Of a stretch of DNA of 64,000 nt, positions 17,789-26,508 are shown one piece after another. The DNA is from Streptomyces griseus subsp. griseus (lineage in GTDB: Bacteria > Actinomycetota > Actinomycetes > Streptomycetales > Streptomycetaceae): positions 3,844,001-3,908,000 of the forward strand of contig NZ_CP032543.1 of NCBI RefSeq assembly GCF_003610995.1. The letters are read 5' to 3'. Under the pieces are notes generated by a model, which did not search any database, had not been told where the DNA came from, and was given only the letters and a program-made list of their open reading frames with translations. Each line of letters begins with the position of its first letter. Within the stretch, counting starts at the first letter, position 1. A program made the position numbers and the translations under genes.

Positions 17789-18115
17789 GCCCGGCCTGAT
17801 CCTCCCGTACGCCGTACGCCGTGACCCCCGCCCCCCGTGCTGTTGGGGCGGGGGTCGTCGTATGTACGGGACAGTCGTAAGAGCGGGACAGATGTGCGCG
17901 TAACCGTACGTTTGTCGGGTCGTTGGGCAGGGTGCGTGGAGGCAACTGGAATCCGTGGCGTCGTGGCGTTCGTGAAATCGGGGAGTGCCGGACCCGGCTG
18001 AGGCTGAAGCCCACCGGTCCGGTCATCGAGTGAGTGGCAACCGTGAGCGTCCTCCACCCCTGCTGCCCGGGGTAGGGGCCGTCCCTTGTCATTCCCTCGT
18101 ACGGAAGGCATGCCC
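17789..18115. other. Intergenic region between ABC cluster and HTH gene
   Basis: Contains the GC-rich hairpin that probably ends the ABC operon (about 17829-17860) and then about 240 bases without a convincing open frame, presumably the promoter region of the HTH gene. GGAAGG at 18103-18108 is its ribosome-binding site. Confidence 0.5.
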
Positions 18116-19282
18116 ATGCCCACGGAAGCCGCCCTGTTCGCGTCGCGGGCACTGCGCGTCGAGCAGATGGGGCGCGTCGACATCCTCGACAAGGTGAAGA
18201 GCCTTGTCATGCTCCCGGAAGGAATTCACGTTCGCACAGAGGATGTGGCGCGTTACTTCGAAGTATCCACAGCCTCGGTCAGGAGGCTCACCGATCGGCA
18301 TCAGGAGGAGTTCGCTGAGAACGGGCTACGCGTTCTGCGCGGCTCTGAACTGCAATCCTTCCATAGCGACATGATGTCGCTATGGAAAGGCGAGGGGGTG
18401 GACAGTTATCCACAGGCAGCCACGCAGCTGCGCCTCTACACCCGCCGAACCGTCCTCAACGTCGCCATGCTTCTTCGCGACAGCGACATCGCCCGCTGCG
18501 TCCGTACGTACCTCCTCGACACCGAGGTGGCGCTCCGGGCCGAGTACGGAGCGCTCGACGTGCGGGCCACCCGGATCGAGAGCTGCCTCGCGGATGTCGG
18601 CAGTGCGCTCCAGGAGCTCGGGCCGGTGCTCTGCCGGATGTCGGAGCGGCTGGACAGCCTGGACCGGAAGGTGGAGGTGACGCAGCAGCTGGTCGGTGCG
18701 ATGAGCGTGCGGCTCTCCGGCCTGTCGCAGGACGTCGTACGGATGGACGCCCGGTTCGACGCGCGGATGGAGGCCTTCGCGTACCAGCTGAGGGACCTGC
18801 GGCGCCGCACCGGACGCCGCTGCGAGCCGTCAGCTGGAAAAGGCCCTGCCCGCCGCCACCGGATCGGCGGTGGCGGCGGGCAGGGCCGAAGGTCTTCTAC
18901 CGGCTCGCGTCAGTGCGGCGTTGCGAGAGAGCCCGTGCGGAGCAGCTCCTCCAGGACCACCGCGATGCCGTCGTCCTCGTTGGAGGCGGTGATCTCGTGC
19001 GCCACGGCCTTCAGGGTCTCGTGGGCGTTGGCCATGGCCACACCGTGCCGCGCCCAGCCGAACATCGGGATGTCGTTCGGCATGTCACCGAAGGCGATGG
19101 TGTCGGCGGCCTTCACCCCGAGCCGGCGGGCGGCCAGCGAGAGGCCGGTCGCCTTGCTCAGCCCGAGCGGGAGGATCTCCACGACGCCGGGGCCCGCCAT
19201 GACCACGTCGACCAGATTGCCGACGGCGGCGCGGGCCGCGGTGGCCAGGTCGTCGTCGTCCAGCTGCGGGTGCTGGAGGTAG
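18116..19282 (+). CDS. Helix-turn-helix protein of unknown function; frame runs through a terminator into antisense of the HAD gene
   Basis: I do not recognise a named family. The first 240 residues look genuinely coded: an N-terminal helix-turn-helix-like segment (VRTEDVARYFEVSTASVRRL, about residues 38-57), a central region with LRDSDIARCVRTYLLDTE resembling phage antirepressor-type proteins, and a heptad-rich C-terminal part likely to form a coiled coil (about 160-225). From about base 18842 the frame passes through a 46-base hairpin and is antisense to the HAD gene at 18910, and the translation becomes low-complexity. No stop exists in this frame before 19282, so either the natural protein has this tail or a frameshift or sequencing error has removed the real stop. 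The ATG at 18116 is seven bases after GGAAGG; an ATG six bases earlier is also in frame. The gene contains a 14-bp inverted repeat and two DnaA-box-like 9-mers. Confidence 0.6.
   Translation: MPTEAALFASRALRVEQMGRVDILDKVKSLVMLPEGIHVRTEDVARYFEVSTASVRRLTDRHQEEFAENGLRVLRGSELQSFHSDMMSLWKGEGVDSYPQAATQLRLYTRRTVLNVAMLLRDSDIARCVRTYLLDTEVALRAEYGALDVRATRIESCLADVGSALQELGPVLCRMSERLDSLDRKVEVTQQLVGAMSVRLSGLSQDVVRMDARFDARMEAFAYQLRDLRRRTGRRCEPSAGKGPARRHRIGGGGGQGRRSSTGSRQCGVAREPVRSSSSRTTAMPSSSLEAVISCATAFRVSWALAMATPCRAQPNIGMSFGMSPKAMVSAAFTPSRRAASERPVALLSPSGRISTTPGPAMTTSTRLPTAARAAVARSSSSSCGCWR
18263..18271 (+). other. DnaA-box-like 9-mer
   Basis: GTATCCACA lies inside the HTH gene, one mismatch from TTATCCACA. 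Confidence 0.35.
18359..18387. repeat. Perfect 14-bp inverted repeat inside the HTH coding sequence
   Basis: Arms TTCCATAGCGACAT and ATGTCGCTATGGAA are exact complements with a single central G. The site is inside codons for about residues 82-91 of the HTH protein. Its size and symmetry suggest a protein-binding operator or recombination site more than a transcript hairpin. Confidence 0.75.
18406..18414 (+). other. DnaA-box-like 9-mer
   Basis: TTATCCACA, an exact E. coli-type DnaA box, lies 19 bases after the 14-bp inverted repeat in the HTH gene. Confidence 0.4.
18842..18887. terminator. Hairpin between convergent HTH and HAD genes
   Basis: Arms of 20 GC-rich bases (GGCCCTGCCCGCCGCCACCG and its complement) with a six-base loop. 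It lies between convergent genes, as expected of a bidirectional terminator, but the HTH frame has not stopped when it reaches it. Confidence 0.8.
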
Positions 19283-19734
19283 ACCTTGTTCAGCGGGGCC
19301 GCCCACATCTCGGAGGCGTCCTCCACGAAGACGTACGGCAGCCGCCCCTCGTGCACCTTGTACCCGGGGCCGACCAGCACCTCGCCCTCCAGGCCGTCGC
19401 GGCTGGCGGCCAGTGCGAGCGGGCCGACCTCCGCCTCGACCTTGGAGAGCGCGAGTCCGGCGAGCTGCCGGTCCAAGGTGAGCGAGGTCAGCAGCTTGTG
19501 CTCGCCCGCGTGGTAGACCTGCGCGCCCTGGCCGCAGACGGCGAGGCCGTCGTAGCCGAGGTCGTCCAGGATGTGCCGGGTCCAGGGGACCGAGCGCCCG
19601 GTGACGACGATGTGCGCGGCACCGGCCGACGTGGCGGCGGCGAGTGCCTCGCGCGTGCGCTCGGAGACCGTCTCGTCCCCGCGCAGCAGGGTGCCGTCGA
19701 GGTCGGTCGCGACGAGCTTGAAGGGGAAGGTCAC
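18910..19734 (-). CDS. Cof-type HAD phosphatase (second copy)
   Basis: HAD-superfamily phosphatase of 274 aa with DLDGTLL near residue 10, VTGRS near 42, a Lys in SKATGLS near 195 and [10 protein letters not shown] near 215. It resembles the protein encoded at 7678-8523 in layout, length and the MPND motif, but the two differ widely elsewhere, so they are old paralogues. The GTG start (19734) overlaps the serS stop in GTGA, so it is translated with seryl-tRNA synthetase. The substrate is unknown. Confidence 0.85.
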   Translation of the reverse strand: MTFPFKLVATDLDGTLLRGDETVSERTREALAAATSAGAAHIVVTGRSVPWTRHILDDLGYDGLAVCGQGAQVYHAGEHKLLTSLTLDRQLAGLALSKVEAEVGPLALAASRDGLEGEVLVGPGYKVHEGRLPYVFVEDASEMWAAPLNKVYLQHPQLDDDDLATAARAAVGNLVDVVMAGPGVVEILPLGLSKATGLSLAARRLGVKAADTIAFGDMPNDIPMFGWARHGVAMANAHETLKAVAHEITASNEDDGIAVVLEELLRTGSLATPH

Positions 19735-21008
19735 TTGGCGACCGGTTCCAGGACCTCGCGCCCGCCCAGGTACGGACGGAGCACTTCGGGGACCCGGACC
19801 GAACCGTCGGGCAGCTGGTGGTTCTCCAGGAGCGCCACGATCGTGCGCGGTACGGCGCAGAGGGTGCCGTTCAGCGTGGCCAGCGGCTGGACCTTCTTGC
19901 CCTCGCGCATCCGGACGGAGAGGCGGCGGGCCTGGAAGCTGTCGCAGTTCGACGCGGAGGTCAGCTCGCGGTATTTGCCCTGGGTCGGGATCCACGCCTC
20001 GCAGTCGAACTTGCGCGAGGCCGAGGCGCCGAGGTCACCGGTGGCGACGTCGATGACCTGGAAGGGCAGCTCCAGGCCGGTGAGCCACTGCTTCTCCCAC
20101 TCCAGGAGCCTGCGGTGCTCGGCCTCGGCGTCGGCCGGGTCGACGTACGAGAACATCTCGACCTTGTCGAACTGGTGGACGCGGAAGATGCCGCGGGTGT
20201 CCTTGCCGTACGTCCCGGCCTCGCGGCGGAAGCAGGGGGAGAAGCCCGCGTAGCGCAGGGGCAGCTTGTCCGCCTCCACGATCTCGTCCATGTGGTACGC
20301 CGCGAGCGGCACCTCCGAGGTGCCGACCAGGTAGTAGTCGTCCTTCTCCAGGTGGTACACGTTCTCCGCGGCCTGGCCGAGGAAGCCGGTGCCCTCCATG
20401 GCGCGCGGGCGGACCAGCGCGGGGGTCAGCATCGGGATGAAGCCGGCCTCGGTGGCCTGGGCGATCGCCGCGTTGACGAGGGCGAGCTCCAGCAGGGCGC
20501 CGACGCCCGTGAGGTAGTAGAACCGCGAGCCGGAGACCTTGGCCCCGCGCTCCATGTCGATGGCGCCGAGCGCCTCGCCGAGCTCCAGGTGGTCCTTGGG
20601 CTCGAAGCCCTCGGCACCGAAGTCGCGGATGGTGCCGTGCGTCTCCAGGACGACGAAGTCCTCCTCGCCACCGACCGGCACGTCCTCGTGGACGATGTTG
20701 CCGAGCTGGAGGAGCAGCCGCTTGGCCTCTGCGTCGGCCTCGTCCTGGGCGGCGTCGGCCGCCTTGACGTCGGCCTTGAGCTGATCGGCCTTCTTGAGGA
20801 GCTCGGCGCGCTCCTCGGGGGTGGCCTTGGGGATCAGCTTGCCGAGCTGCTTCTGCTCGGAGCGGAGTTCGTCGAAGCGGACGCCGGACGACCTGCGCAG
20901 CTCGTCGGCGGAGAGCAGGGCGTCGACGAGCGCGACGTCCTCTCCACGGGCGCGCTGGGAGGCGCGAACACGGTCGGGGTCCTCACGGAGCAGGCGAAGG
21001 TCAATCAC
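19731..21008 (-). CDS. serS: Seryl-tRNA synthetase
   Basis: Charges tRNA-Ser in the cytosol; class II synthetase of 425 aa, the normal bacterial length. The N-terminal coiled-coil arm that contacts the tRNA long variable loop is at about residues 30-105. The class II motifs are seen in the catalytic domain: the [10 protein letters not shown] substrate loop near 228, motif 2 around [10 protein letters not shown] near 255 with [12 protein letters not shown], and motif 3 (GNGTL-type, here [13 protein letters not shown]) near 375. The start is GTG at 21008 with GGAGG only one base upstream; the N-terminus [18 protein letters not shown] supports it. It is followed by a coupled HAD gene. Confidence 0.97.
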   Translation of the reverse strand: MIDLRLLREDPDRVRASQRARGEDVALVDALLSADELRRSSGVRFDELRSEQKQLGKLIPKATPEERAELLKKADQLKADVKAADAAQDEADAEAKRLLLQLGNIVHEDVPVGGEEDFVVLETHGTIRDFGAEGFEPKDHLELGEALGAIDMERGAKVSGSRFYYLTGVGALLELALVNAAIAQATEAGFIPMLTPALVRPRAMEGTGFLGQAAENVYHLEKDDYYLVGTSEVPLAAYHMDEIVEADKLPLRYAGFSPCFRREAGTYGKDTRGIFRVHQFDKVEMFSYVDPADAEAEHRRLLEWEKQWLTGLELPFQVIDVATGDLGASASRKFDCEAWIPTQGKYRELTSASNCDSFQARRLSVRMREGKKVQPLATLNGTLCAVPRTIVALLENHQLPDGSVRVPEVLRPYLGGREVLEPVAK

Positions 21009-21234
21009 CCCTCCAGGCTACCGGTGCGCGGATCTCGCACTCGAACCGATATTGCCGAGCGTGTCACTTTGACCGAATTGCCGGAATTGATATTTCTGAG
21101 GGGGAATCGCGAGGCGCGATCCGGCGGGCTGCGTCAATAACGGTGGTTAACTCCCCTGATCAGGGCAGAAGGTGCGGGCTTTCTTGACGTACGAGCCTTG
21201 GACCGAGGGGGAGTTGGGGTCGCTCCCCCTTGTG

Positions 21235-21554
21235 TTGTCCACAGGGGGGGTCCGTTCTGGAATAGTTATCCACAGGCTGTGAAGAAGTTCTGTGGATCCC
21301 GGAACGGAATGTCCCGAGAGGTGGACGAAGGGCCGTCGATGGCCCAGCCTCTGCGGCCGAAACCTGCCCCGCACGCTCATTCGGGTGGCAATTTGTCGCT
21401 CTGGTGAGTTGATCAAGGGAATTCGCGCGACCCGGGAGGGCTCGTGTGGAGTCGGCACTCTGTGGATGCATCCGGACCCACTGCGTTGATTTGTCGATGA
21501 TGTCGCATTGGGGTGTCGACTTGTCCCCAGGTCGAGAAGCCCGCCTGTGGATAA
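21235..21554. other. Cluster of DnaA-box-like 9-mers upstream of serS
   Basis: Sites by eye: TTGTCCACA (21235-21243, exact Streptomyces consensus), TTATCCACA (21266-21274), and on the other strand GGATCCACA (21291-21299), GCATCCACA (21461-21469) and TTATCCACA (21546-21554). Three of the five are exact boxes. This could be a DnaA-titrating or regulatory locus. Confidence 0.55.
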
Positions 21555-21629
21555 CTCTGCGGGTGGATGACAATCTGTAGGTAGGACCACAGCGGAGCGC
21601 GCAGGGCGACCCGAAGCGGCACACGGAGC

Positions 21630-21665
21630 GGCCCTAACCGGAGCATTCCGCTCCGGTCAGGGGCC
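21630..21665. terminator. Likely pheA terminator
   Basis: Stem GGCCCTAACCGGAGC paired with GCTCCGGTCAGGGGCC around a five-base loop, with one mismatch, about 77 bases after the pheA stop. Confidence 0.6.
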
Positions 21666-21741
21666 GGGACGCCTCGGGACGCTCCGGGGCGAGCAGATAC
21701 GCTCCGGGCCGAGCCGCCGTCGACCGCTGTCGGTTCCGCTC

Positions 21742-22677
21742 TCAGATCCGGCCGTCCTGGCTGCGCGCCAGCCAGTCCGAGGCCTCGGTGAAGGCGCTGT
21801 CCGAGGTGCCCGCCCGCAGCGGCCGGACCTCGTCCGCCGAGACGCCGGCCCGCGGATACGAACCGAGGAACCGCACCTTCGGGCAGATCCGCTTCAGCCC
21901 CATCAGCGCCTCCCCCACCCGCCGGTCCGCGATGTGCCCCTCGGCGTCCACGGCGAAGCAGTAGTTGCCGATCCCCTCGCCGGTGGGGCGGGACTGGATC
22001 AGCATCAGGTTGACGCCGCGTACCGCGAACTCCTGGAGCAGCTCCAGCAGCGCACCGGGGTGGTCGTCGCCCAGCCAGATCACCACGGACGTCTTGTCGG
22101 CCCCGGTCGGGGCGGACGGCCGGGCCGGGCGGCCGACCAGGACGAAGCGGGTCTGGGCGTTCTCCGCGTCGTGGATCTCCGTGACCAGCGGTTCGAGGCC
22201 ATAGGTGGCGGCGGCGAACTCACCGGCGAACGCGGCGTCGTAGCGCCCTTCCTGGACCAGCCGGGCGCCGTCGGCGTTGGACGCCGCCGACTCCCACACG
22301 GCCTGCGGGAGGTGGGCGGCCATCCAGTTGCGGACCTGCGGCTGGGCGGCCGGGTGCGCGGTGACCGTCTTGATGTCCGACAGCTTGGTGCCCGGCCGTA
22401 CGAGCAGCGCGAAGGTGATGGAGAGCAGCACCTCGCGGTAGATCATCAGCGGCTCGCCGCTGGTCAGCTCGTCGAGGGTGGCCGTGATGCCGCCCTCGAC
22501 GGAGTTCTCGATCGGCACGAGGGCCGCCGCCGCCTCCCCGTTGCGTACGGCGTCCAGGGCCGCCGGTACGGAGACCATCGGGACGAGCTCACGGGTGGCG
22601 GCTTCCGGGAGCGTGCGGAGGGCGACCTCGGTGAAGGTGCCTTCGGGACCGAGATAGGCGTAGCGCGTGGCTGACAT
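21742..22677 (-). CDS. pheA: Prephenate dehydratase
   Basis: Converts prephenate to phenylpyruvate in phenylalanine synthesis; 311 aa, a monofunctional enzyme without the chorismate mutase domain of the E. coli form. The N-terminus RYAYLGPEGTFTEVAL and the LVPIENSVEGGI motif near residue 55 are family signatures, and TRFVLVGR closes the catalytic part. A C-terminal ACT domain (about residues 195-275), with the ESRPT-type motif present as QSRPT, is the expected phenylalanine-binding feedback site. Confidence 0.95.
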   Translation of the reverse strand: MSATRYAYLGPEGTFTEVALRTLPEAATRELVPMVSVPAALDAVRNGEAAAALVPIENSVEGGITATLDELTSGEPLMIYREVLLSITFALLVRPGTKLSDIKTVTAHPAAQPQVRNWMAAHLPQAVWESAASNADGARLVQEGRYDAAFAGEFAAATYGLEPLVTEIHDAENAQTRFVLVGRPARPSAPTGADKTSVVIWLGDDHPGALLELLQEFAVRGVNLMLIQSRPTGEGIGNYCFAVDAEGHIADRRVGEALMGLKRICPKVRFLGSYPRAGVSADEVRPLRAGTSDSAFTEASDWLARSQDGRI

Positions 22678-22851
22678 ACGCTCACCCTATTGCGCCGTAC
22701 GACGAGGGCCCCGCCGTCTCAGAATCCGGTCGGAGCCGAGGAATCCGGTCAGCGCCGAGCGCCCCGGCCCGAGAGCCGCCCTCCCGCATGAGCAGCCCGG
22801 GCCCCCGAGGTCCCCGCCTTCCCGGGCCACCTCCCCCGAGCCATCCCCGCC

Positions 22852-24138
22852 TCACCCCTCCAGCAGCCGCTGCCCCACGTACTCGCCCTCCGCCGCCCCG
22901 CCCGGCACCGCGAACAGCCCGCTCGCCTCGTGCCGGATGAACGGGGACAGCGCGTCGCCCCGGTCGAGTTTGCGCTGCACGGGCACGAACCCCTTGAACG
23001 GGTCCGCCTGCCAGCAGACGAAGAGCAGCCCGGCGTCCGGGGTGCCGTCCTCCGCGATCCCGTCGTGGTACGAGAACGGGCGCCGCAGCATGGCGGCCCC
23101 GCCGTTCTTCTCGGGGGAGGAGATCCGGGCGTGCGCGTTGTCGGGGATCAGGAGCCGGCCGTCAGGGCCCGCCTTGTCGAGGTCCATCTCCGTGGTCCCG
23201 CTGCCGCCGCTCAGCGGGGCCCCGTCCGCCTTGCGCCGCCCGATGACCCGCTCCTGCCGGTCCACCGGAAGCTTCTCCCAGTCGTCCAGCAGCATCCTGA
23301 TCCGGCGGACGACGGCGTAAGAACCGCCCTCCAGCCACGTGTGCGGGGTGCCGGGGGAGGCGGGCACGAAGACGCGGCGCTCGAAGTCCTCGTCGGCCGG
23401 CTTCGGGTTGCCGGTCCCGTCGAGCTGGCCCATCAGGTTACGGGCGGTCATCGGCCGGGAGGTGGCCCCAGGGGTGCGGTTGAAGCCGTTCATCTGCCAG
23501 CGCACCTTTGCTGTTCCCGCGCTCTCCTTCTGTACGGCCCGTAGAGCGTGGAAGGCGACCAGGGCGTCGTCGGCGCCGATCTGCACCCAGAGGTCGCCGT
23601 CGGAGCGCTTGGCGTCCAGCTGGTCGGAGGAGAACGCGGGCAGCGGGTCGAGTCCCGCGGGCAGCCGCGAGGTGAGACCCGTACGCGCGAAGAACGTACG
23701 GCCGAAGCCGAAGGTGACCGTGAGGGAGGAGGGGCCCGCGTCCAGCGCGATGCCGGTGTCGTGGCCCGGCCCGTCCGCCGCGCCCCCCGCAGGACGGCCC
23801 GCCATCAGCTCACGCGCCACCGCCGACCAGCGCCGCATCAGGGCCACGGCCTCCTTGCGGCCCGCGCCCGGCACCAGGTCGAAGGCGACGAGATGGCCCC
23901 GGGCCTGAAGCGGAGTGGTGATCCCCGGTTGATGTTTCCCGTGAAACATCGCCTCGGTGGACCCGACGGTGGTCAGGGCGGCCGGCGGATCGGGGCGGGT
24001 CGCGGCGTACCCGGCCGCCCCGCCCGCCGCGCCGAGCACCAGCCCGGTGGCGCCCGCCGCGCCCATGCCGCCCAGCAGCCGTCGCCGCGAGACCGCGGTG
24101 GGCGCGGGGTCCTGGTCCTGCTTCCTGGTGGTGCTCAC
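22852..24138 (-). CDS. dtpA: Tat-exported dye-decolourising peroxidase (DtpA type)
   Basis: Haem peroxidase of 428 aa. In S. lividans the equivalent DtpA works in the extracytoplasmic copper pathway that matures the radical copper oxidase GlxA. The twin-arginine signal is SRRRLLGGMGAAGATG at residues 18-33, followed by a hydrophobic stretch. Dyp features are GQLDGTGNP near residue 235 (GXXDG motif with catalytic Asp), FSYHDG near 365 (proximal haem His) and FKGFVPVQRKLDRGD near 395. The GTG start at 24138 is five bases from the CopCD stop; a longer upstream frame was rejected because the signal peptide fits this start. A one-mismatch parS lies within the gene. EfeB of the EfeUOB iron system is the main alternative; no efeU/efeO is adjacent, which favours DtpA. 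Confidence 0.9.
   Translation of the reverse strand: MSTTRKQDQDPAPTAVSRRRLLGGMGAAGATGLVLGAAGGAAGYAATRPDPPAALTTVGSTEAMFHGKHQPGITTPLQARGHLVAFDLVPGAGRKEAVALMRRWSAVARELMAGRPAGGAADGPGHDTGIALDAGPSSLTVTFGFGRTFFARTGLTSRLPAGLDPLPAFSSDQLDAKRSDGDLWVQIGADDALVAFHALRAVQKESAGTAKVRWQMNGFNRTPGATSRPMTARNLMGQLDGTGNPKPADEDFERRVFVPASPGTPHTWLEGGSYAVVRRIRMLLDDWEKLPVDRQERVIGRRKADGAPLSGGSGTTEMDLDKAGPDGRLLIPDNAHARISSPEKNGGAAMLRRPFSYHDGIAEDGTPDAGLLFVCWQADPFKGFVPVQRKLDRGDALSPFIRHEASGLFAVPGGAAEGEYVGQRLLEG
23934..23947. other. Near-parS site (one mismatch) inside dtpA
   Basis: GTTTCCCGTGAAAC differs from parS by one base in the left half. It encodes residues of FHGKH about 35 residues after the Tat motif. Confidence 0.5.
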
Positions 24139-24143
24139 GTACC

Positions 24144-26048
24144 TCAGCCGATCTTCACGTTCTTGTCGATGGTGACCTGGTCGATGTCGGACGTGCGTAC
24201 CGTCACGTCGACCTTCCACTCCCCCGCCATCGGGATCTGGACGCCGCTCGCCGACCAGTGCCCCTCGGCGAGCCGGTCCGGTACGACCGGAAGCGGGCCG
24301 ATCTCCTGCGCCTCCAGGGTGAGGGCCACCTTCACCTCCGGGACGTCCATCGGCTTGCCGTCACCGCCGTCGACCCACACGTGCATCTCGTTGGAGCCGG
24401 AGCGCCCGGGGTCGATGTCGATCCGGACGGTCCCCTTGCCGTTCTGACCGCCGGTGTCGAAGGGCATGCTCAGGTTGACGGGCCCCGCCGCGGGGGCGGG
24501 TGCCGTGCTGGCGGCGCCCTTGGCCTCCACCTCCGTACGGCCCGGCTCGGTCGACGTCAGCACGGTGGTGACGGCCAGCAGGACCACGGCGATCGCCGCC
24601 TCGGCCAGGACCGAGCGGCGCAGCCCGGAACGCTCCGGGTCGGCGTCCCGTATCCGCTTCTTCTTCGTGGCGGTCAGGACGGCCTGCTGACGGGCCAGTT
24701 GGGCGGCGCGCTCGGGGCCGACGCCGTCCGGAGCCGCCACCGGACCGGCAACCTCCTCGACGGCCTCGCCGGCCACGGCATCCGTCAGCCGTCCCGTCCA
24801 CCGCCGCGAGAACCACGCCACGGCGAGCAGGACCGCGATCAGCACGACCTTGGCGATCAGCAGCTGCCCGTACCGCGTCCCGGTCAGCGCCGGCCAGGAG
24901 CCGACCTGCCGCCACGACTGGTAGATCCCGGTCGCCGCCAGCACGAGGACGCTGCCGAACGCGACCCGGGAGAACCGTCGTACGGCACCGCTGCCGATGT
25001 CCGGCGTCCGGTACAGCGCCACCAGGAGCGCGACCAGACCGCCGAGCCAGGCGGCCACGGCCAGCAGGTGCAGGACGTCCACCGGCATGGCGATCCCCGC
25101 CTGGATGCCGGTCGAGGCGTGCTCGGACATGGCCCAGGTGGCGGCGATGCCCGCCGCGACGACTCCGCCGCCGATGGCCAGGCCGAAGGTGAGGTCCTTC
25201 TTCTCGACGGCGTCCTCGCGCCGCGCGTACGTACCGAACAGGACGGCGATGAACAGGGCGGCCGCGCCGAGCAGCAGCAGCCGCGAGACGAGGGCGGCGC
25301 CCGGCTTGGTGTCCAGGACGGCCTGGAGCCCGTCCAGGTCGAAGGCGTCGGCGAACTTCCCGCTGCCGGTGTACGGGTTGCGCAGCAGCAGCATGACCAG
25401 GGTCGCCGCGGTCAGGGTGAGCCAGCCGCGCACCACGAGCCGCTGCATGGGCCGGGCGGACGCGCCCCGGGGCCAGCAGCCCAGGACGAAGGCCGAGCCG
25501 CCCACGAGCAGGGTGAACCCGGCGTACGCGGCGTACCGCGCGATGCCGTAGACCGTGCCGACCGGACCGCCGCCCACCTCCTCGGAGGGCAGGGCCACGG
25601 TGGTCTCGGAGGGGGCGCCGATGGAGAACGTGAAGGCGCCGGAGATGGGGTGGCTGTCGGCGGAGATGGCCTGCCAGGCCACGGTGTAGGTGCCGTCCGG
25701 CAGGCCGGAGTGGAGTTCGACGCCGTAGCGGACGGTGGAGCCGTCGGACAGGTCCTTCGGCTCGGCGCCGGTGTCGGCGCGCTTGCTGCTGGGGTCCAGG
25801 ACCCTGATCGACCCGTCGCCGACGGCGATCGCCTCGGAGAAGGTGAGGGTGACCTCCTTGGGCGCGGTGGCCACCACCGCCCCGTCCTGCGGGTCGCTCC
25901 CGGTGAGGGCGGCGTGCGCGGACGCGGGCCCGGCGCCGGCCAGCATCAGCCCGAGGACCAGGCTGACCAGGGCGGCGACGAGCGCGGCGGCGGCGAACGG
26001 CCGCCGTATCGGGGACGCTCCGGGGTGCGGGGCGGTGGCAGTCGTCAC
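24144..26048 (-). CDS. CopC-CopD fusion protein with C-terminal YtkA-like domain
   Basis: Copper-handling membrane protein of 634 aa. A signal peptide ends at about residue 44 (GPASA), leaving the copper-ligand His at the mature N-terminus (HAALTGSDP). The CopC beta-barrel runs to about residue 150 with a second His in SADSHPISGAF. The CopD part (about 160-480) has about eight membrane segments, and the last 110 residues form an exported beta domain resembling YtkA/FixH-like modules. It is expected to bind Cu at the outer face and pass it across or to partners. It lies between ecuC and dtpA with gaps of 5-10 bases, so it belongs to the same operon. Confidence 0.88.
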   Translation of the reverse strand: MTTATAPHPGASPIRRPFAAAALVAALVSLVLGLMLAGAGPASAHAALTGSDPQDGAVVATAPKEVTLTFSEAIAVGDGSIRVLDPSSKRADTGAEPKDLSDGSTVRYGVELHSGLPDGTYTVAWQAISADSHPISGAFTFSIGAPSETTVALPSEEVGGGPVGTVYGIARYAAYAGFTLLVGGSAFVLGCWPRGASARPMQRLVVRGWLTLTAATLVMLLLRNPYTGSGKFADAFDLDGLQAVLDTKPGAALVSRLLLLGAAALFIAVLFGTYARREDAVEKKDLTFGLAIGGGVVAAGIAATWAMSEHASTGIQAGIAMPVDVLHLLAVAAWLGGLVALLVALYRTPDIGSGAVRRFSRVAFGSVLVLAATGIYQSWRQVGSWPALTGTRYGQLLIAKVVLIAVLLAVAWFSRRWTGRLTDAVAGEAVEEVAGPVAAPDGVGPERAAQLARQQAVLTATKKKRIRDADPERSGLRRSVLAEAAIAVVLLAVTTVLTSTEPGRTEVEAKGAASTAPAPAAGPVNLSMPFDTGGQNGKGTVRIDIDPGRSGSNEMHVWVDGGDGKPMDVPEVKVALTLEAQEIGPLPVVPDRLAEGHWSASGVQIPMAGEWKVDVTVRTSDIDQVTIDKNVKIG

Positions 26049-26058
26049 GGTCGGTCCC

Positions 26059-26508
26059 TCACTGCTTCTTCGGGTTGTGGGTCGTTTCCTTCACCGGCAG
26101 GTCGACCTTGATGGGGCCGGCCTTCTCGAAGTGCAGCTCGACGGAGACCTTCTCGCCCTGCTTGGGCTTCTTCTTGAGATTCATGAACATGATGTGGTTG
26201 CCGCCGCGTTCGAGGTCCAGCTCGCCGTTGGCCGGTACCTCGAACGACGAGACCTCGCGCATCTGCTGGTTCTTCGTCTCGTGGATCGTGACGTCGTCGG
26301 AGAGCGGGCTGGTGACCGAGGTGAGCCGGTCGGCGGAGGACCCGCTGTTCTGTACGACGAGGAAGCCGGCGGCCATGTCGCTGACGGGCTGCGGCAGATA
26401 CGCGCCGACGACCTTCAGCTCGGGTCCGTCGCTCCCGGTGGAGCACCCGGCCAGCGCCAGCCCCGTGGTGAGGGCGAGGGCGCAGGCGAGGACCGTGCGG
26501 CGGGTCAC
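26059..26508 (-). CDS. ecuC: PCuAC/ECuC extracytoplasmic copper chaperone lipoprotein
   Basis: Copper chaperone of the PCuAC family, 149 aa. The lipobox LALAGC puts the lipidated Cys at about residue 22, so it is anchored outside the membrane. The Cu(I)-binding His/Met set is visible: IHETKNQQM near 80 and GGNHIMFM near 105. In S. lividans ECuC cooperates with Sco to deliver copper. The GTG start at 26508 overlaps the sco stop (GTGA), consistent with paired action. Confidence 0.92.
   Translation of the reverse strand: MTRRTVLACALALTTGLALAGCSTGSDGPELKVVGAYLPQPVSDMAAGFLVVQNSGSSADRLTSVTSPLSDDVTIHETKNQQMREVSSFEVPANGELDLERGGNHIMFMNLKKKPKQGEKVSVELHFEKAGPIKVDLPVKETTHNPKKQ

Larger units (their letters stand above)
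21009..21741. other. 733-base noncoding region with DnaA-box-like sites
   Basis: Frames here are short, antisense to each other and without recognisable proteins. The region should hold the serS promoter. It also contains five Tn(T/A)TCCACA-type sites (21235-21554) and the pheA terminator at 21630-21665. Its base composition is less GC-rich than the flanks around 21050-21560. Confidence 0.6.

Noticed and set aside
21147..21646. Small protein genes in the serS-pheA gap
   Set aside because: Overlapping frames on both strands with no domain, start signals or codon bias; the region is better explained by DnaA-like sites.
22852..24138. EfeB of an EfeUOB iron-uptake system
   Set aside because: No EfeU permease or EfeO is next to it; the CopCD, ECuC and Sco neighbours point to DtpA.
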